Source: Flavobacterium sp. (GTDB taxonomy: Bacteria > Bacteroidota > Bacteroidia > Flavobacteriales > Flavobacteriaceae). From it: a stretch of DNA of 42,726 bases. The notes under the pieces are model-generated. The model did not search any database, had not been told where the DNA came from, and worked only from the letters and a program-made list of their open reading frames with translations. The stretch lies in NCBI RefSeq assembly GCF_028689845.1, contig NZ_JAQVCH010000023.1, positions 1 through 42,726 of the forward strand, given 5' to 3'. The translations under genes were made by a program, and so were the position numbers. Below, one piece after another: positions 1 to 8,110 of this stretch; positions within the stretch are counted from its first letter, which is position 1; each line of letters opens with the position of its first letter.

Positions 1-173
1 TCATACTGTTTTTTCAAGCTTTCTATTTCATCGGCTTGATTTTGTATAGAATGCATGGATTGATTTAATTCTTTTCTCAAATTTTCAATAGTACGCTCCA
101 AACCTTGCATTTTACTAATTAGCTTGGCGAGTCTATTCTCTAGAGAATCAACAATTTCTATCATTTCACTCAT
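1..173 (-). CDS. Small coiled-coil protein, 3' end outside window
   Basis: The minus strand opens with ATG at 173 and stays open for 57 codons to the left edge, so only the N-terminus is visible. It begins MSEMIEIVDSLENRL and is rich in E, K, L, N and Q with heptad-like leucine/isoleucine spacing, so it is probably a coiled coil. In flavobacteria a small coiled-coil protein of this kind often lies just before zapA and rny, next to an M23 peptidase gene; that order is from memory and the downstream genes are not visible here. A good Bacteroidota promoter precedes it at 201-232. I cannot assign a molecular function. A role in cell division is an inference from the remembered neighbourhood only. 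Confidence 0.65.
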   Translation of the reverse strand, partial: MSEMIEIVDSLENRLAKLISKMQGLERTIENLRKELNQSMHSIQNQADEIESLKKQY

Positions 174-200
174 CGTAACTTGTGTTCACTACACGATTTA

Positions 201-232
201 CAAAGTTAGTATTCCTATTCGATTATCGCAAA
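201..232 (-). promoter_or_regulatory. Bacteroidota-type promoter of the coiled-coil gene
   Basis: On the minus strand TTTG (232-229) is followed after 20 bases by TAACTTTG (208-201), matching the TTTG-N19-TAnnTTTG consensus for the Bacteroidota primary sigma factor. Transcription would start near 195, about 20 bases before the ATG at 173. Confidence 0.6.
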
Positions 233-360
233 TAAATGAAATAAATTTTATAATCTTATTTTTATTTCTTGATTATTGGTCGTTTTATACTGTTTGTAAT
301 TTTTAATTTTGGATTTGATATTTCTATAAATTTAAGTAGATTAGCAAAAAAATAAACGCC

Positions 361-2058
361 ATGAAATTCTTAATCATCCTACTTTTTGCCTCAATTTCAG
401 TCTGTTCACAAGAGCAGTATCCTAAAGATTATTTTATCGCTCCGCTTGATATTCCGCTATTTCTTTCTGGAAGTTTTGGCGAATTGCGTTCGAATCATTT
501 TCATTCTGGTTTAGATTTTAAAACGCAATCAAAAACGGGCTTCCAAGTTTTCGCTACAGCGGATGGCTATGTGTCTCGAATCAAAATTTCTACTTTTGGT
601 TATGGAAAAGCGATATATATTACTCACCCCAACGGATTTACTTCCGTTTATGGTCATTTATTGCAAACATCTCCCAAAATTGAGGCATACTTAAAAATGA
701 AACAATATGAACAACAAAGTTTTGAAGTAGATTTATTTCCGTCTCAAGAAGAATTAATAGTGAAACAAGGTGAAGTAATTGCGTTGACTGGAAATACAGG
801 CGGTTCAGGCGGACCTCATTTGCACTTTGAATATAGAGATACCAAAACTGAAAAAATAATTAATCCGTTGTATTTTGGTCTTTCCGATAAAATAAAAGAT
901 ACTAAAGCTCCTATTGTTAATGAAATCGTTTTATATCCGTTAACGGAAGAATCTATCGTCAATCAATCTCAAATTCCAATTTCTGTTCCGATTTCCTTAC
1001 AAAAAGATGGAACCTATTTGGCTTCAAAAGTAAAAGTAACAGGAAAAGTTGGCGTTGGAGTCAACACGTTTGATGGGTCGGATAATAATTATTCGAAAAA
1101 CGGAATTTTTCAATTAAAAGCAAGTTTAGACGGAAAACCAAGTTTCGAACTGCTTTTAAATACCTTTAGTTATGATGAGACGCGTTATATTAATGCATTT
1201 ATTGATTACGGTCGGTATAAAAAAATGAATCAACGGGTTCAAAAATTATTTTTCACTAAAAAATTTCCGTTAAGTATTATTTCATCGAATGACAAAAATG
1301 GAATTATTGCTCTTTCACCAAATATGTCTTCCATATATAAAGTAGAGATTTCCGATTTTAATAACAATAAAACGTCGGTGACCATTCCTTTAGAATATGC
1401 AAAACAAGAAATAAAAATCCCTGCTAAAAACACTAAAACAAACTATTTTATTAAATCGGCTCAGGAATATAATTTTGTGAAAGAGAATGTAACTGTCTAT
1501 TTTCCAGAAAACATTTTTTATGATGATTTCTACTTAAATTTTGATGTAAAAAAGAACATACTGTATTTGCACGATGATTCGGTTCCGGTTCATGCAAATT
1601 TTTCGGTTACGTTTGAAGTAGATTCTATCCCTGAAAAGGAACGGGAACATTATTTTATTGCGAATGTAGAAGGCAAAAAAATTTATTATAACAAAACGAA
1701 AATTAAAGGAAATAAATTTACGGCTTGGACACGTAATTTAGGCCAGTTTTCCTTGATAAAAGACAATGATCCTCCGCTATTAAAAGCAGTTAATTTTCAG
1801 GAAGGCAAATGGTTAAGCAAACAGAATACGCTTGAATTTGAAATTTCGGATGAACTTTCGGGAATTAAAACCTATGATGGTTTCTTGAATGGAAAATGGA
1901 TTTTATTCGATTATGATTATAAAACTAAAAAAATAACACACGATTTTTCAGATAGTGTCGTTATCGAAGGAAAGAATGAATTAAAAATAGTTGTTACTGA
2001 TAATATCGGAAATTCAACTATATTTGAATCACATTTTTTTAGAAGTCAAAAACCTTAA
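361..2058 (+). CDS. Secreted M23 family metallopeptidase
   Basis: This is a 565-residue protein with a signal peptide (about residues 1-16) followed by a LytM/peptidase M23 domain (about 35-175). The zinc and catalytic motifs are intact: H48-SGL-D52, H99 in YGHL, and H153-L-H155 in GPHLHFE. The family cleaves peptide cross-links in peptidoglycan, so it likely acts in the periplasm on the cell wall. An insertion of about 35 residues lies between the YGHL and HLH motifs. Residues 190-565 are beta-rich and unrecognised, perhaps Ig-like modules that place the enzyme. The TonB receptor gene starts 9 bases after the stop, so the two are probably co-transcribed. Confidence 0.9.
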   Translation: MKFLIILLFASISVCSQEQYPKDYFIAPLDIPLFLSGSFGELRSNHFHSGLDFKTQSKTGFQVFATADGYVSRIKISTFGYGKAIYITHPNGFTSVYGHLLQTSPKIEAYLKMKQYEQQSFEVDLFPSQEELIVKQGEVIALTGNTGGSGGPHLHFEYRDTKTEKIINPLYFGLSDKIKDTKAPIVNEIVLYPLTEESIVNQSQIPISVPISLQKDGTYLASKVKVTGKVGVGVNTFDGSDNNYSKNGIFQLKASLDGKPSFELLLNTFSYDETRYINAFIDYGRYKKMNQRVQKLFFTKKFPLSIISSNDKNGIIALSPNMSSIYKVEISDFNNNKTSVTIPLEYAKQEIKIPAKNTKTNYFIKSAQEYNFVKENVTVYFPENIFYDDFYLNFDVKKNILYLHDDSVPVHANFSVTFEVDSIPEKEREHYFIANVEGKKIYYNKTKIKGNKFTAWTRNLGQFSLIKDNDPPLLKAVNFQEGKWLSKQNTLEFEISDELSGIKTYDGFLNGKWILFDYDYKTKKITHDFSDSVVIEGKNELKIVVTDNIGNSTIFESHFFRSQKP

Positions 2059-2067
2059 ATTTATCTT

Positions 2068-4533
2068 TTGAAAACAAAACAGATTATAGTTAGCCTAGTG
2101 CTTTTTTGTGTAGGATTAGTTTCAAATGCCCAAACTGCTCGAATTAAAGGAATTATTTTAGATAAAAATAATAAACCGGTAGAGGGTGTTTCCATCAATT
2201 ATCAAGAAAAAGGAACCATCACGAATGAAAACGGATTTTATTTGTTAACTATTCCTGCTAATCAAAAAATTACCTTGGTTTTTACACACATTTCCTTAAA
2301 AAGAGCCACGCTAAAACTAGAATTAAAACCAAATGAAGATTACGAATATAATTTTCATATGAGTGATTCAGATGAACTCTTGGGCGAAGTAATAATTACT
2401 TCTGGCAATCGAAAAAGGGTTGAAGGAATTGTAGCGATTGAACCCATTCTGATTCGACAGATTCCTGGAGCGAATGCTGGTGTCGAAAATATTTTAAAAA
2501 CACTTCCTGGAGTAAATTCCAATAATGAATTGAGTACGCAATATTCTGTTCGCGGTGGAAACTATGATGAGAATTTAGTTTATGTCAATGAAATTGAGGT
2601 TTATCGACCGTTTTTAGTCCGTTCTGGCCAACAAGAAGGATTGAGTTTTACTAATACCGAGATGGTTCAAAATGTTGATTTTTCAGCGGGTGGATTTCAA
2701 GCCAAATATGGCGATAAATTATCGTCGGTGTTGGATATTACCTATCGCATTCCGACCAAATTTGCCGCAGCTTTGGAAGCAAGTTTATTAGGTGGAAGTT
2801 TAACTGTTGAAGGTGTGAGCAAAAATCAAAAATGGGCCAATATAACCGGAATTCGCTATCGTGATAATAGTCTACTGGTCAATAGCCAAGAAACAGATGC
2901 AAATTATAATCCGACTTTTGCCGATATTCAAACCTACCTAACTTTTACACCCAATGCAAAATGGCAATTTGGGTTTTTAGGAAATATTTCTCAAAATACC
3001 TATGATTTCCAACCTCTTTCTCGTCAAACTAATTTTGGAACTATTGATGAACCGATAGCCTTGCAAGTTTTTTACGAAGGGCAAGAAAAAGATAAATACC
3101 ATACGTATTTTGGTGCTTTTAAAACATCATTTAATATTAATGAAAACAATACGCTAAAATTTATTGGGTCGGCTTATCACACACTGGAAGAAGAATATTT
3201 TGATATTTTTGCAGCTTATTATTTAGGTGAAATAGATACTAATATTGGTTCTGAAACAGTGGGTGATGTTACTTTTAGTAGAGGAATCGGAACACAACTC
3301 AACCATGGACGAAATAATTTAGATGCCTTGATTGTAAATGCAGAAGTAAAAGGCTTTCATAAAATCGAAACGAATGCGATTGAATGGGGATTAAAATATA
3401 CTCGCGAAGATATTCGTGACCGTTTAGTTGAATGGGAAGTCATCGATTCTGCGGGGTTTTCTATAAATCCGCCACGCGATTTTCCAGTAAATGACCAACC
3501 GTATTCGCCTTATACTGGTCCGTTAGTTCCTTATCAAAATGTTCGAGCTACTAACTTTGTGACAATTAATCGTATTTCAGGTTACGGACAATGGAGTAAG
3601 AAATCAAGCTTGGGTTCTAGTGAAGTTTGGTACAATGCGGGGGTTCGAATGCAGCATTGGCAAGTTTCTGGCGATAACATTACGTCCAATTCGCAAACTG
3701 TTTTTAGCCCAAGAGGTCAATTTGCTATTAAACCAGATTGGGAAAAAGATATGGTTTTTAGAGTTTCGGGAGGATTTTATTACCAACCTCCTTTTTATAG
3801 AGAATTACGAGATTATTATGGCGTAGTGCAACCCGATGTAAAGGCCCAACAGTCCATTCAATTGATTGTTGGAAATGATTACAGTTTTAAAATGTGGGAT
3901 AGACCCTTTAAATTGGTTAGTGAATTATATTATAAAACCCTTACCGATGTTAATGCTTACACGGTAGACAATGTTCGGATACGCTATCGAGCAGATAATG
4001 TTACAGATGCTTTTGTGTATGGAGCAGATTTTAGAATCAATGGCGAATTTGTTCCGGGAACGGAATCGTGGTTTAGTTTTGGTTATTTAAAAACAGAGGA
4101 AAATATTGAAAATAAAGGTTACATCGCAAGACCAACAGACCAACGGTTGAAATTTGGCATACTTTTTCAAGATTATGTGCCTAATATTCCAAGCTTGAAA
4201 ATGTATTTGAACCTTGTGTACAATACAGGTTTGCCAGGCGGTTCGCCTTCGTATGCCGATCCGTATGACTACCAACAGCGATTGCGAGATTACCGTCGGG
4301 CGGATGTTGGATTTTCGTATGTATTAACCGAAAACAATGCAAAAAGACCTGATGGACATTGGTTAAAACGTTTTAAAGACTTATCGATTGGAATGGAAAT
4401 TTTCAACTTGTTTAATAATCAAAATGCAATTACCAATACGTGGGTTCGAGATGTTTATTCAAAAGTGCAATACGGCATTCCAAATTACATGACCACTCGG
4501 GTTTTTAATGTGAAATTAGCTGCACGACTCTAA
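2068..4533 (+). CDS. TonB-dependent receptor with carboxypeptidase-regulatory domain
   Basis: An 821-residue outer-membrane receptor. The start is TTG at 2068, the only start that keeps the signal peptide (MKTKQIIVSL to about residue 22, ending NAQ). It is followed by a CarboxypepD_reg-like beta-sandwich (about 23-105), a plug domain (about 130-230; GVNSNNELSTQYSVRGGNYDE is typical of the plug) and a long beta-barrel ending in an aromatic-rich strand with terminal RL. The family imports large or scarce ligands using TonB energy; the substrate cannot be read from sequence. No SusD partner is adjacent, which argues against a glycan-uptake locus. It lies 9 bases downstream of the M23 gene. Confidence 0.9.
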   Translation: MKTKQIIVSLVLFCVGLVSNAQTARIKGIILDKNNKPVEGVSINYQEKGTITNENGFYLLTIPANQKITLVFTHISLKRATLKLELKPNEDYEYNFHMSDSDELLGEVIITSGNRKRVEGIVAIEPILIRQIPGANAGVENILKTLPGVNSNNELSTQYSVRGGNYDENLVYVNEIEVYRPFLVRSGQQEGLSFTNTEMVQNVDFSAGGFQAKYGDKLSSVLDITYRIPTKFAAALEASLLGGSLTVEGVSKNQKWANITGIRYRDNSLLVNSQETDANYNPTFADIQTYLTFTPNAKWQFGFLGNISQNTYDFQPLSRQTNFGTIDEPIALQVFYEGQEKDKYHTYFGAFKTSFNINENNTLKFIGSAYHTLEEEYFDIFAAYYLGEIDTNIGSETVGDVTFSRGIGTQLNHGRNNLDALIVNAEVKGFHKIETNAIEWGLKYTREDIRDRLVEWEVIDSAGFSINPPRDFPVNDQPYSPYTGPLVPYQNVRATNFVTINRISGYGQWSKKSSLGSSEVWYNAGVRMQHWQVSGDNITSNSQTVFSPRGQFAIKPDWEKDMVFRVSGGFYYQPPFYRELRDYYGVVQPDVKAQQSIQLIVGNDYSFKMWDRPFKLVSELYYKTLTDVNAYTVDNVRIRYRADNVTDAFVYGADFRINGEFVPGTESWFSFGYLKTEENIENKGYIARPTDQRLKFGILFQDYVPNIPSLKMYLNLVYNTGLPGGSPSYADPYDYQQRLRDYRRADVGFSYVLTENNAKRPDGHWLKRFKDLSIGMEIFNLFNNQNAITNTWVRDVYSKVQYGIPNYMTTRVFNVKLAARL

Positions 4534-4551
4534 GTAAAGATTAATTTTTTA

Positions 4552-4559
4552 TATCTTTG
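4552..4559 (+). promoter_or_regulatory. Possible -7 element for the EF-hand lipoprotein gene
   Basis: TATCTTTG matches TAnnTTTG, 110 bases before the ATG at 4670. No good TTTG lies 18-20 bases upstream, so this is a weak call. The rest of 4534-4669 shows nothing else I can name. Confidence 0.3.
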
Positions 4560-4669
4560 AATGCAAACGGACTAAATTTAGAATCACTGTAAACAATTGC
4601 TTTAATAAAAACGATACTAAAAATAATAAAGTAATAGCATTAGATTATAAAATCAATAAATAGTAACCT

Positions 4670-5395
4670 ATGAAAACTTCCTTAAAATATATTTTTCTAT
4701 TGCTTGTTTTGACGGTTTTGGGTTGTAAAGAGGAAGAACAAGAAAAACCAAAAGTAACTTATAGAGATACACAAGCTGAAGCCATAAAACGGGACACCAC
4801 GCAAATAAAAATTTCCGATTTACCCATTCAAATGGACGGAACTAATTACTTGCTTCATCCAATTGGTGATGTTCGAGTTTATAATGGTAGTGGCTCAAAA
4901 TTTAGTTATGGTTCTTCCAGTACAAGCCGAGTGAGTTATGCCATTTCAAACTATGACCGATATGAAATTACAGGGTATTTAAATAATATTTACATCCAAC
5001 ATCTTGATTCTACCACTACTAAGCCGCTCACAACCAAGGCGGTGGTTATTCAATCGGCGACTTATCTCTATTCGATGGCAGAGAAAACGAAACGACAAAT
5101 GCTTATTTATACGTTATCTGATTTAGACACTAATAAAGATGGAAAATTGGATACCAATGATATTAATTCGCTCTATATTAGTGAGATATCAGGAAATAAT
5201 TTTATGAAATTATCGCCTGATTATCAGGAGTTAATCGATTGGAATTTAATCGAATCTAAAAATCGATTGTATTTTCGAACAAAAGAAGATTCTAATAAAA
5301 ATGGCGATTTTGATAAAGACGATGCCGTTTTTTACTACTTTGTTGATTTAATGGATAAAGAATGGAAGTTAAACGAATACAAACCGTTTGATTAA
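4670..5395 (+). CDS. Lipoprotein with EF-hand-like calcium loops
   Basis: A 241-residue protein with a lipoprotein signal peptide: lipobox LTVLGC with the acylated Cys at residue 19. The next residues, KEEEQE, resemble the acidic lipoprotein export signal of Flavobacteriaceae, so a surface-exposed position is likely. Two acidic loops in the C-terminal half, DTNKDGKLDTND and EDSNKNGDFDKDD, have the D-x-[DN]-x-[DN]-G spacing of calcium-binding EF-hand or dockerin loops. I do not recognise the rest, and the function is unknown. The stop codon overlaps that of the convergent DUF2971 gene by four bases, leaving no room for a separate terminator. Confidence 0.8.
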   Translation: MKTSLKYIFLLLVLTVLGCKEEEQEKPKVTYRDTQAEAIKRDTTQIKISDLPIQMDGTNYLLHPIGDVRVYNGSGSKFSYGSSSTSRVSYAISNYDRYEITGYLNNIYIQHLDSTTTKPLTTKAVVIQSATYLYSMAEKTKRQMLIYTLSDLDTNKDGKLDTNDINSLYISEISGNNFMKLSPDYQELIDWNLIESKNRLYFRTKEDSNKNGDFDKDDAVFYYFVDLMDKEWKLNEYKPFD

Positions 5396-6093
5396 ATTAA
5401 AATATCGCTTTCTAAATCTGATTTTTCTATCTCAAATGTAAAGCCTAGCTCAGCCATTAATTGAATGACTAAATTTTTATACCAATTTTCAGATTTGGGA
5501 TGAATGTAAATTTTTTCAATCAATTGGTGAATATCTACGTCAATTTTATATCCGTGATTAAGTTCAATTTCAAGTTCCGTTACATCGGTAATGATGCGAA
5601 CTTCTCGTTCATATTGAAAACTTTTTCGTTTAAATAGAAAAGGGAAAAAATTGTCATCAAAAGGAATGAGTTCTTTTTTATAATCGATATAATTCACTTG
5701 CCCAATATGTTGCTTTGTTTTTTGTTCAGGAACCAAAGCAGCTTGCAAACGCTCAACGGTGGATTGAATGGCTAATCCTTCATTGTTTTTAGTGAAAATT
5801 TGCCACATTGCAAACGATTCATATTCGTTGATATGCCAACTACTAATCACGATTTTTTCTCGACGTGATTTGTAATAATCTAAAAATTCAGGTTTGTTTT
5901 CTGCAATTTTTTTTATTTCCTCAAAAGTGGGTTCGCTAAACGTACCTTCATATTGATCTTCAAACTTATCAGACCGCGACATGAATAATTTTTGTGATAA
6001 TAATAAATCCAAAAACTTCGATAAATCCAAGTATTTCCAAATAATCGTTTTGGAATCTTTCGGCAGTTTTATTGTTGGATTATGAAGATACAT
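5392..6093 (-). CDS. DUF2971 domain protein
   Basis: A 233-residue cytoplasmic protein with the DUF2971 pattern: an N-terminal IWKYLDL...L segment, then LFMSRSDKFEDQYEG, SSWHINEYESFAMWQIF and a late EVRII segment. DUF2971 proteins are widespread and poorly characterised. Some occur near phage-defence or abortive-infection genes, but here the gene is the last of a housekeeping-looking operon, so I do not call it defence. It starts 2 bases after the stop of the 55-residue membrane protein, which indicates translational coupling. Confidence 0.8.
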   Translation of the reverse strand: MYLHNPTIKLPKDSKTIIWKYLDLSKFLDLLLSQKLFMSRSDKFEDQYEGTFSEPTFEEIKKIAENKPEFLDYYKSRREKIVISSWHINEYESFAMWQIFTKNNEGLAIQSTVERLQAALVPEQKTKQHIGQVNYIDYKKELIPFDDNFFPFLFKRKSFQYEREVRIITDVTELEIELNHGYKIDVDIHQLIEKIYIHPKSENWYKNLVIQLMAELGFTFEIEKSDLESDILI

Positions 6094-6095
6094 TT

Positions 6096-6263
6096 TTATT
6101 TTTCTTTAGGAAATTTTGTGGAGTACTGTCCTGCTTGATAAGCAATTAAAATAACTATAAAACTATAAGTAGCAATATAATCAAGTAGTCCAAATTCGTT
6201 TAAGACAAGTAATAAACTTACACTAATCAACAAAAAAATTATCGTAAATCGTTTTTGTGTCAT
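6096..6263 (-). CDS. 55-residue two-helix membrane protein
   Basis: A short open frame from ATG at 6263 to TAA at 6096 encodes MTQKRFTIIF to QYSTKFPKEK (55 residues). Two hydrophobic segments (about 7-21 and 30-42) flank NEFGLLDYIA, and the ends are basic, so it should be a small inner-membrane hairpin. It fills the gap between the ABC exporter (stop at 6284) and the DUF2971 gene (start at 6093), with 20 and 2 bases of spacing, exactly as expected for a cistron of that operon. I do not recognise a family. The operon fit and coherent hydrophobic pattern make it likely to be real. Confidence 0.65.
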   Translation of the reverse strand: MTQKRFTIIFLLISVSLLLVLNEFGLLDYIATYSFIVILIAYQAGQYSTKFPKEK

Positions 6264-6283
6264 TTTTCACTTTTTTTTCACTT

Positions 6284-8110
6284 CTATTCAAAACTTTGCA
6301 TCATTACCAATTTAGAATACATTCCATTTTTGGAGAGCAACTCATCATGCGTTCCTTGTTCTACAATTTCTCCTTTTTGCATCACTACAATTACATCCGC
6401 TTTTTGAATAGTTGATAAACGGTGTGCAATGACTACTGATGTTCTATTTTGCATCATGTTTTCTAGAGCAACTTGAACAAATTTTTCGCTTTCGGTGTCT
6501 AAAGCGGAGGTTGCTTCATCTAAAATCATAATCGGAGGATTTTTTAAAACCGCTCGAGCAATCGATAACCGCTGCTTTTGTCCGCCTGATAATTTTCCTC
6601 CAGCATCACCAATATTGGTTTCAATTCCGTTAGGCAATTCTTTTACAAACTCATACGCATTGGCGATTTTTAAGGCTTCAATAATTTCATCATCAGAAGC
6701 ATCTTGTTTTCCTAATAGTAAATTATTTTTTATGGTATCGTTAAATAGGATAGAATCTTGGGTAACTAAGCCCATTAAACCACGTAATGAATGCAAATTA
6801 AAATCCTTAATATCGATGCCATCAATTTTTATATTCCCTTCGTTAACGTCATAAAAACGAGTCAATAAATTGGCAATCGTACTTTTTCCACTACCTGATT
6901 GGCCGACTAGAGCGACCGTTTTTCCTTTTGGAATGACTAATGAAAAGTTTTTTAATACATTTTCCTCTTCATACCTAAAGTTTATGTTTTCAATTGTAAT
7001 AGCCGAATCAAAAGTATCTTTCGTTATTGCATTTTGCTTACTCTTTATCGGATTTTCTTCTTCTAAAACTTCCAAAACACGTTCTGCCGCAGCATTTCCT
7101 TTTTTAACACCATACGATGCTTTTGAAATTGCTTTAGCTGGCGTTAAAACACCATAAGCCAATCCCATATAAGAGATAAAAGCAGCACCAGATAAGGTTT
7201 TTTCTACTAAAACTAAATTTCCTCCATATAATAATAAGATACCAATTACTAGAATTCCTAAAAACTCACTCATAGGTGATGATAAGTTTTGACGGTTTAA
7301 AATGGTGTTCGATAACGTGAAAAAACGGGTTGTAGATTGTTTGAATTTATTTTCAAAAAACGATTCCGAATTAAATCCTTTAATCACTTTTAATCCGCCC
7401 AAGGTTTCTTCTATAATCGAAAGGAAATAACCTTGTTCTTGTTGAGCTTTATCCGATTGTTTTTTTAATGATTTTCCAACGCGAGAAATAATCATCCCAG
7501 AAACGGGAATAAAAATAAAAACGAAAACGGTTAACTCTGAGCTGATGAAAAACATCATACTAATCGTGAAAATTATCGTTAAAGGTTCGCGAACAATCAA
7601 TTCTAAAACAGATAAGAAGGAATGTTGAATTTCCAATACATCTGTAGAAATTCGAGCCATCAAATCGCCTTTTCTTTTTTCTGAAAAGAAACTTAGTGGC
7701 AATTCTACTGTCTTTTTATACATCGCATTTCGAATGTCTTTTAAAACACCATTTCTAAGGAAAGTGATAAAATACATGGCCCAATAATTGAACAAGTTTT
7801 TTAAGAGAAACAACGAAATAATTCCAATAATCATCAAGGAAAGGGTATACTGTGAGCCGTGATTTTCATTATTGGTAGTAATGAAATAACTCATATACTC
7901 TTCTAAATATGTTTTTAATTCTAAAACCCCGTTGTATACGGGTTTAATCATTATTTTTTTGTCTTCTTTAAACAAAACAGTTAACATCGGAATTAAAGCC
8001 ACAAACGAAATAGCACTAAATAAGGCATACAGGATATTGAAAAAAATATTCAAATACATGTATTTTTTATAGGGTTTCGCAAAGCGAAATATTTTTTTGA
8101 AGTAATTCAT
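6284..8110 (-). CDS. MsbA-like ABC exporter, fused TM and ATPase
   Basis: A 608-residue half-transporter with an N-terminal six-helix exporter domain (about 15-340) and a C-terminal ATPase. Walker A (GQSGSGKST, near 402), the ABC signature LSGGQKQR (near 506), Walker B (MILDEATSALD, near 525) and the switch His in IAHRLST are all intact. Its nearest well-known relatives export lipid A core or other amphiphiles across the inner membrane as homodimers. The direct junction with the phosphosugar mutase (stop at 8111) and the glycosyltransferase upstream suggest an envelope lipid or glycolipid substrate, but that is inference. Confidence 0.9.
   Translation of the reverse strand: MNYFKKIFRFAKPYKKYMYLNIFFNILYALFSAISFVALIPMLTVLFKEDKKIMIKPVYNGVLELKTYLEEYMSYFITTNNENHGSQYTLSLMIIGIISLFLLKNLFNYWAMYFITFLRNGVLKDIRNAMYKKTVELPLSFFSEKRKGDLMARISTDVLEIQHSFLSVLELIVREPLTIIFTISMMFFISSELTVFVFIFIPVSGMIISRVGKSLKKQSDKAQQEQGYFLSIIEETLGGLKVIKGFNSESFFENKFKQSTTRFFTLSNTILNRQNLSSPMSEFLGILVIGILLLYGGNLVLVEKTLSGAAFISYMGLAYGVLTPAKAISKASYGVKKGNAAAERVLEVLEEENPIKSKQNAITKDTFDSAITIENINFRYEEENVLKNFSLVIPKGKTVALVGQSGSGKSTIANLLTRFYDVNEGNIKIDGIDIKDFNLHSLRGLMGLVTQDSILFNDTIKNNLLLGKQDASDDEIIEALKIANAYEFVKELPNGIETNIGDAGGKLSGGQKQRLSIARAVLKNPPIMILDEATSALDTESEKFVQVALENMMQNRTSVVIAHRLSTIQKADVIVVMQKGEIVEQGTHDELLSKNGMYSKLVMMQSFE

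Noticed and set aside
124..306. 60-codon plus-strand frame over the coiled-coil gene start
   Set aside because: It runs antisense to the minus-strand coiled-coil gene and across its promoter, and its composition is not protein-like.
5392..6263. DUF2971 gene as part of a phage-defence island
   Set aside because: No defence or mobile genes are nearby and the gene belongs to an envelope-biosynthesis operon.
6495..7157. Two plus-strand frames opposite the ABC exporter ATPase
   Set aside because: Antisense shadows of a strongly conserved coding region.
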